Below, one piece after another: positions 61,601-64,000 of a DNA stretch of 64,000 bases. Source of the stretch: Bacteroidota bacterium. Lineage in GTDB: Bacteria; Bacteroidota; Bacteroidia; Bacteroidales; Tannerellaceae. Position 1 is the stretch's first letter, and every line of letters begins with the position of its first letter. The DNA lies in contig JAEYVY010000016.1 in the NCBI GenBank assembly GCA_023429375.1, positions 186,001 through 250,000 of the forward strand. Reading direction: 5' to 3'. The translations under genes and the position numbers were made by a program. The notes beneath the pieces were generated by a model, which saw only the letters and a program-made list of their open reading frames with translations, had not been told where the DNA came from and searched no databases.

Positions 61601-62255
61601 TTGGAGTGATCTGGAACGATTGAATAAAGAAAAAGAACTTGTTGGCATTTACTTGTCTGCTCATCCTCTGGATGAATATCGCATTATACTAAGTTACGTA
61701 TGCAATACAGGAGCAGCTGAGCTTAACGACAAAGATAGTCTTAAAGGCCGTGAGATTCTCGTGGGTGGCATTGTGACCGGTTTTCGTGAAGGATTTACAA
61801 AGACCGGCAAATCGTATGGAATTTTGAAGATAGAAGATTTCACGGGTAGTGGTGAGATTGCTTTATTTGGGAACGACTATATCGAATACAGCAAATTCGG
61901 CCGTATAGGGATGTATTTGCTTATCACAGGAAGGGTAGAACCACGCCAATACAATGAGTCGATTCTGGACTTTAGAATTGGCACCATACGTCTTCTTCAA
62001 GATGAGAAAGACAAACTGATCGAAAAAATAACAGTTACTTTACCTATTCACGATCTGAATGAAGAAATGATAAATGAACTTTCGGTATTGATTAAGAACA
62101 ATCCGGGACAGAGCTTGTTATACTTTAAAGTTGTAGATGGAGAGCATAAAATTAACTTGAATTTATTCTCTCAAAACGTAAGACTTAACGTCACACGTGA
62201 CTTGGTTGACTTTCTGACAAGTAATGAAAATATCGATTTTAAAATTAATGGTTAG
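58614..62255 (+). CDS. dnaE: DNA polymerase III alpha subunit
   Basis: A 1213-residue replicative polymerase. The PHP domain starts HLHLHTQYSLLDG (H6, H8 and H10 are metal ligands in the family), and the polymerase active site shows PDIDTDFDDDGRGEV (about 450-464) with catalytic Asp residues. Between the PHP motifs there is an insertion of about 60 Lys/Glu-rich residues (about 60-105). The tail has a helix-hairpin-helix and an OB fold (GREILVGGIVTGFREGFTKT, shortened here). The length is near that of other DnaE1 proteins (1160-1260). It stands before trxA, separated by a promoter. Confidence 0.96.
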   Translation: MEPFVHLHLHTQYSLLDGQTAIDTLLDKAIKDNMPAIAVTDHGNMFGIKEFYNKVKKKNSKPQGEIKACKKKIEELRKQENPSEETRAEIARLEAEIKEHQSHLFKPIIGCECYCARNGRHNKTLKEDLSGWHLIVLAKNLTGYKNLIKMVSISWTEGFYGRPRIDKELLEKYHEGLIISSACLGGEVPQHIMKGRIEEAEKSIMWFKNLFGDDFYLEMQRHETHAANADATTFQKQQEVNKVLIELARKLDVKLIATNDVHFANEEDAEAHDRLICLSTGKDLDDPSRMRYSKQEWMKSTAEMNVIFADIPEALRNTIEVANKVEFYSIDNDPLMPDFPLPEGFDNEDEYLRYLTYEGAKKKYGEPLSEEVIERLDFELSTVKGMGFPGYFLIVQDFIRAAKEMGVSVGPGRGSAAGSAVAYCLDITDIDPIKYDLLFERFLNPDRISLPDIDTDFDDDGRGEVLRWVTEKYGKEKVAHIITYGTMATKSAIKDVARVQKLPLAESNRLAKLVPDKIPDLKKFKLKDAIQYVPELKEAATGSDPLARDTLKYAQMLEGNVRNTGVHACGVIIGKYDISDIVPVSTAKDKDTGEEMLVTQYEGSVIEETGLIKMDFLGLKTLSIIKDAVENVRITRGEKIDINKISLEDQKTFELYCQGKTTGTFQFESAGMQKYLRELQPSKFEDLIAMNALYRPGPMDYIPSFIARKHGREEIRYDIPIMERYLKDTYGITVYQEQVMLLSRLLANFTRGESDALRKAMGKKLIDKMNELKTKFLTGGKSNGHDEKTLEKIWSDWEKFASYAFNKSHATCYSWVAYQTAYLKANYPSEYMAAVLSRSLSNITDITKFMDECRAMNIQVLGPDVNESVLKFSVNQKGDIRFGLGAIKGVGESAVQNIIEERKKGPFKSIFDFVERVNLTACNKKNMECLALGGAFDNFGIRREQFFATSKDETFLDTLVRYGNKYQVDKITAANSLFGDDNLVEIAKPEIPQAEPWSDLERLNKEKELVGIYLSAHPLDEYRIILSYVCNTGAAELNDKDSLKGREILVGGIVTGFREGFTKTGKSYGILKIEDFTGSGEIALFGNDYIEYSKFGRIGMYLLITGRVEPRQYNESILDFRIGTIRLLQDEKDKLIEKITVTLPIHDLNEEMINELSVLIKNNPGQSLLYFKVVDGEHKINLNLFSQNVRLNVTRDLVDFLTSNENIDFKING

Positions 62256-62256
62256 C

Positions 62257-62288
62257 ATTGTCCGACCTAAAAGTATTTTGTACTTTTG
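62257..62288 (+). promoter_or_regulatory. Promoter of trxA
   Basis: ATTG (62257-62260), 20 nt, TACTTTTG (62281-62288) match the Bacteroidetes promoter. It lies directly after dnaE and 47 nt before trxA, so trxA can be expressed alone. Confidence 0.7.
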
Positions 62289-62334
62289 AATCAATAAAAC
62301 GAACTAAAATAACTTATTAAAAAAGGAAACAAAC

Positions 62335-62649
62335 ATGGCACTAGAAATTACAGATGCGAATTTCGATCAACTAGTAAGCGAAGGCAAGCCATTGGTAATT
62401 GACTTCTGGGCTGAATGGTGTGGCCCTTGCCGTATGATAGGCCCAATCATCGAGGAACTGGCTACTGAGTACGACGGTAAAGTTACTATTGGCAAATTGG
62501 ATGTGGACAACAATGACGATGTCGTATCTAAATTTGGCATTCGCAATATTCCTACTATTCTTTTTATTAAGAATGGTGAAGTTGTAGACAAACAAGTTGG
62601 TGCAGCTAGCAAGGCTGTTATAGCTGCTAAAATCGACGCATTGCTATAA
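62335..62649 (+). CDS. trxA: Thioredoxin
   Basis: A 104-residue thiol-disulfide oxidoreductase of the cytoplasm. The active site WCGPC is at residues 28-32, preceded by VIDFWAE, and the cis-proline loop NIPTILF follows at about residues 72-78. No signal peptide. Length and motifs are typical of TrxA, which keeps ribonucleotide reductase and other enzymes reduced. It follows dnaE by 79 nt with its own promoter, and is convergent with mnmD (10 nt between stop codons). Confidence 0.97.
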   Translation: MALEITDANFDQLVSEGKPLVIDFWAEWCGPCRMIGPIIEELATEYDGKVTIGKLDVDNNDDVVSKFGIRNIPTILFIKNGEVVDKQVGAASKAVIAAKIDALL

Positions 62650-62659
62650 CATCAGACAA

Positions 62660-63316
62660 TCATATTTTTCTTGCGCGAAGCATTTCGCGCTTACCAGGGG
62701 GGCCGGGTATTCTTTCAACAGAGAATCCGGCCTCTTTCATCATACGACGTACCGTCCCTTTTGCACAATACGTAGTTAAGATTGCTTCCGGGTTCATCTG
62801 CGCATATAGTTTATTAAATATTTCTTGATTCCACATTTCCGGTTGTTTGTCCGGTGCGAAAGCATCAAAATAGACTAAATCTAAATTATCAGGTAATAGA
62901 GTAGTATTACTATCTCCTAAAATTTTATGCAGTTTGAATTGGCCTGTAATAAAACAGTCTTGATTCCATAGAGAGGTATGCAATTTTTGAAATAACTCAT
63001 TCTCCGAGCCTCCATAATTCAATTTAGCAATAAGTTCAGCATCTAAGGGAAATCGTTCAATAGTGAAATATTCAATATGCAGGCGTGGCTTTTCTAGCGT
63101 TTCTTTTAAGGTTAAAAATGCATTTAAACCGGTACCAAATCCTATCTCAAAAACTCGTATATCTTGTTTTTGTGATTGGCGTAATCCCGATTCTATAAAA
63201 ACATGCATAGACTCTTGAACAGCACCATTCACTGAATGGTAATGTTCATCCATATCAGGCAGAAAAAGTGTGTGACTCCCGTCTGCCGTCAGTTGTAATT
63301 TAATTTGTTTTGACAT
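62660..63316 (-). CDS. mnmD: tRNA (mnm5s2U34) methyltransferase MnmD
   Basis: A 218-residue SAM-dependent methyltransferase that finishes the 5-methylaminomethyl-2-thiouridine at the wobble position of certain tRNAs. The SAM-binding motif is VFEIGFGTGLNAFLT; the conserved YFDAFAPDKQPEMWNQEIF, TTYCAKGTVRRMMKEAGF and the final GPPGKREMLRARK are typical of the MnmC N-terminal domain. In E. coli this activity is fused to an FAD-dependent domain (MnmC); here it is alone, hence MnmD. It is convergent with trxA and lies downstream of the exbD terminator. Confidence 0.93.
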   Translation of the reverse strand: MSKQIKLQLTADGSHTLFLPDMDEHYHSVNGAVQESMHVFIESGLRQSQKQDIRVFEIGFGTGLNAFLTLKETLEKPRLHIEYFTIERFPLDAELIAKLNYGGSENELFQKLHTSLWNQDCFITGQFKLHKILGDSNTTLLPDNLDLVYFDAFAPDKQPEMWNQEIFNKLYAQMNPEAILTTYCAKGTVRRMMKEAGFSVERIPGPPGKREMLRARKI

Positions 63317-63327
63317 AGATTATTATT

Positions 63328-63365
63328 AAAAAGGACCGATAACACGACTGTTATCGATCCTTTTT
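63328..63365 (-). terminator. Terminator of the exbD operon
   Basis: Arms AAAAAGGACCGATAACA (63328-63344) and TGTTATCGATCCTTTTT (63349-63365) pair with one mismatch, and the minus strand continues into a T-run. It lies 49 nt after the exbD stop at 63414. Confidence 0.9.
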
Positions 63366-63413
63366 AATCTATTATAAATAATTTACAATTATCCTAATAG
63401 TAGTATCCTCTAA

Positions 63414-63887
63414 TTAGAGAGTACTAGAGCGTTTGGTAGCTGAATAACTGATTTTTAAAGCATATGCTTCACGAAGGGCCTGCTTAACATCAGTTACAAT
63501 TCCCATCTTAGTTTGTCTGTCAGCTTTAATTGAAACTGTCATATATGGAGCATCTTCTTCTCTCATACTTGATTTTTCCTGAGCAATGTAATCTTCAATC
63601 TCAGATACTTCAGCAAATTGGTCATTTAACTGAATACGAGTTTCAGAACCCATCTTGTCTCTTAAAGCTACAGTAGGTTGTCCGATATAAATGAAAGTAA
63701 CCAATGACTTCTTCTCCAATTTTTGAAGTTCAGTCGCTTGAGGTGATTGGAAAACCACTTTCAAAGTTACTTCACGCATAGTCGTTACCATCATGAAAAA
63801 GAACAAAATAGCAAAAACGATATCGGATACTGACGTCATCGTCAACTGTGGGACATCACGTTGGACACTTGAACCGAATTTTCCCAT
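63414..63887 (-). CDS. exbD: Biopolymer transport protein ExbD (second copy of a pair)
   Basis: A 157-residue single-span inner-membrane protein, part of the TonB-ExbB-ExbD energy complex. The N-terminus (FGSSVQRDVPQLTMTSVSD) leads to the membrane helix with the essential Asp in SVSDIVFAILFFFMMV, and the periplasmic domain has TVSIKADRQTKMGIVTDVKQ with the ExbD/TolR fold. It starts 2 nt before the stop of the preceding gene, which encodes another ExbD. Two ExbD copies in tandem are usual in Bacteroides, as I recall. Confidence 0.93.
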   Translation of the reverse strand: MGKFGSSVQRDVPQLTMTSVSDIVFAILFFFMMVTTMREVTLKVVFQSPQATELQKLEKKSLVTFIYIGQPTVALRDKMGSETRIQLNDQFAEVSEIEDYIAQEKSSMREEDAPYMTVSIKADRQTKMGIVTDVKQALREAYALKISYSATKRSSTL

Positions 63888-63889
63888 AA

Positions 63890-64000
63890 TTACTTTCCTC
63901 CATAGTTTTTAGGCTCAGCTTCAGATATATTTTGCTTATATATCATCTGAACCGCCTTTTGTTGTTCTTCATCTAATTCATCAAAAGTTTTTCCAAACTT
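63890..64000 (-). CDS. C-terminal end of an upstream ExbD-like protein (runs off the right edge)
   Basis: The last 36 codons of a gene on the minus strand, ending ISEAEPKNYGGK. The stop (63890-63892) is 2 nt before the start of the following exbD. The tail KFGKTFDELDEEQQKAVQMI and the ending in YGGK resemble the C-terminus of the longer first ExbD protein of Bacteroides TonB systems. The assignment rests mainly on this position and tail. Confidence 0.6.
   Translation of the reverse strand, partial: KFGKTFDELDEEQQKAVQMIYKQNISEAEPKNYGGK

Noticed and set aside
62685..62705. Hairpin GCGCGAA/TTCGCGC after trxA
   Set aside because: It lies within the end of mnmD and no T-run follows on either strand, so it is not called a terminator.
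1..64000. tRNA or CRISPR-like arrays in intergenic regions
   Set aside because: No tRNA-like cloverleaf and no array of short direct repeats with spacers was seen in any gap; the repeats found are single palindromes.

Overview
The window looks like chromosomal core DNA from a Bacteroidales bacterium, most likely Parabacteroides or a close relative in Tannerellaceae. The reasons are: sigma-ABfr type promoters (TTG, about 19 nt, TAnnTTTG) in front of several genes; surface lipoproteins with acidic residues after the lipobox cysteine; TonB-dependent vitamin receptors with beta-propeller partners; TamL/TamB; a very large secreted protein with a DUF6383-like C-terminus; and family gene orders known from Bacteroides. 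No tRNA, rRNA, CRISPR array, insertion sequence or prophage was found. The species call is inference.

Layout. 1-7.1 kb: the 5' part of a tricorn-like protease, a small lipoprotein, carB, and a propeller/Y_Y_Y/HTH membrane regulator coupled to carB. 7.2-13.1 kb: a sulfide:quinone oxidoreductase convergent with a cobalamin-riboswitch operon (btuB, btuG, btuF-like). 13.1-17.1 kb: a decayed gene tail with its hairpin, then the 1060-residue secreted protein. 17.1-22.6 kb: rpmH, a four-gene envelope/ribosome operon (PASTA protein, rluD-like, ddl, acyltransferase) and a TPR protein. 22.7-33.1 kb: tamB-tamL, a 46-residue membrane protein and a GH106-like glycosidase. 33.2-37.7 kb: an NtrC-type regulator, a hybrid histidine kinase and a small periplasmic protein behind a candidate sigma-54 promoter. 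38-42.2 kb: a secreted protein, a split lysine exporter and a metalloprotease-propeller-barrel fusion. 42.3-47.4 kb: rplM-rpsI-rpsB-tsf with structured leaders, and a DUF349 protein. 47.4-51.6 kb: an orphan ATP-grasp protein, a LacI-type regulator, nagA and a flavodoxin. 51.6-55.5 kb: a TPP-riboswitch operon (TonB receptor, pnuT-like, thiamine pyrophosphokinase). 55.6-58.5 kb: an SPFH-GYF protein paired with a zinc-ribbon membrane protein, and an outer-membrane beta-barrel protein. 58.6-64 kb: dnaE, trxA, mnmD and an exbD pair.

How the genes work together. Two riboswitch operons each move one vitamin or cofactor across the outer membrane (B12, thiamine), and the thiamine operon also carries an inner-membrane carrier and the activating kinase. 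The exbD pair at the right edge belongs to the energising system for such receptors. The sigma-54 regulator, the phosphorelay kinase and the small periplasmic protein look like one signalling unit. LacI and nagA look like a regulator/target pair with a palindromic operator.

Items most worth a second look: the SPFH-GYF/zinc-ribbon pair (resembling the Bacillus YdjI/YdjG membrane-stress pair but without PspA), the single-chain metalloprotease-propeller-barrel, the sigma-54 signalling locus with a GSFTSA loop in place of GAFTGA, two families of dispersed palindromic intergenic repeats, the gene remnant at 13.2-13.4 kb, and the short membrane protein translationally coupled to the glycosidase.
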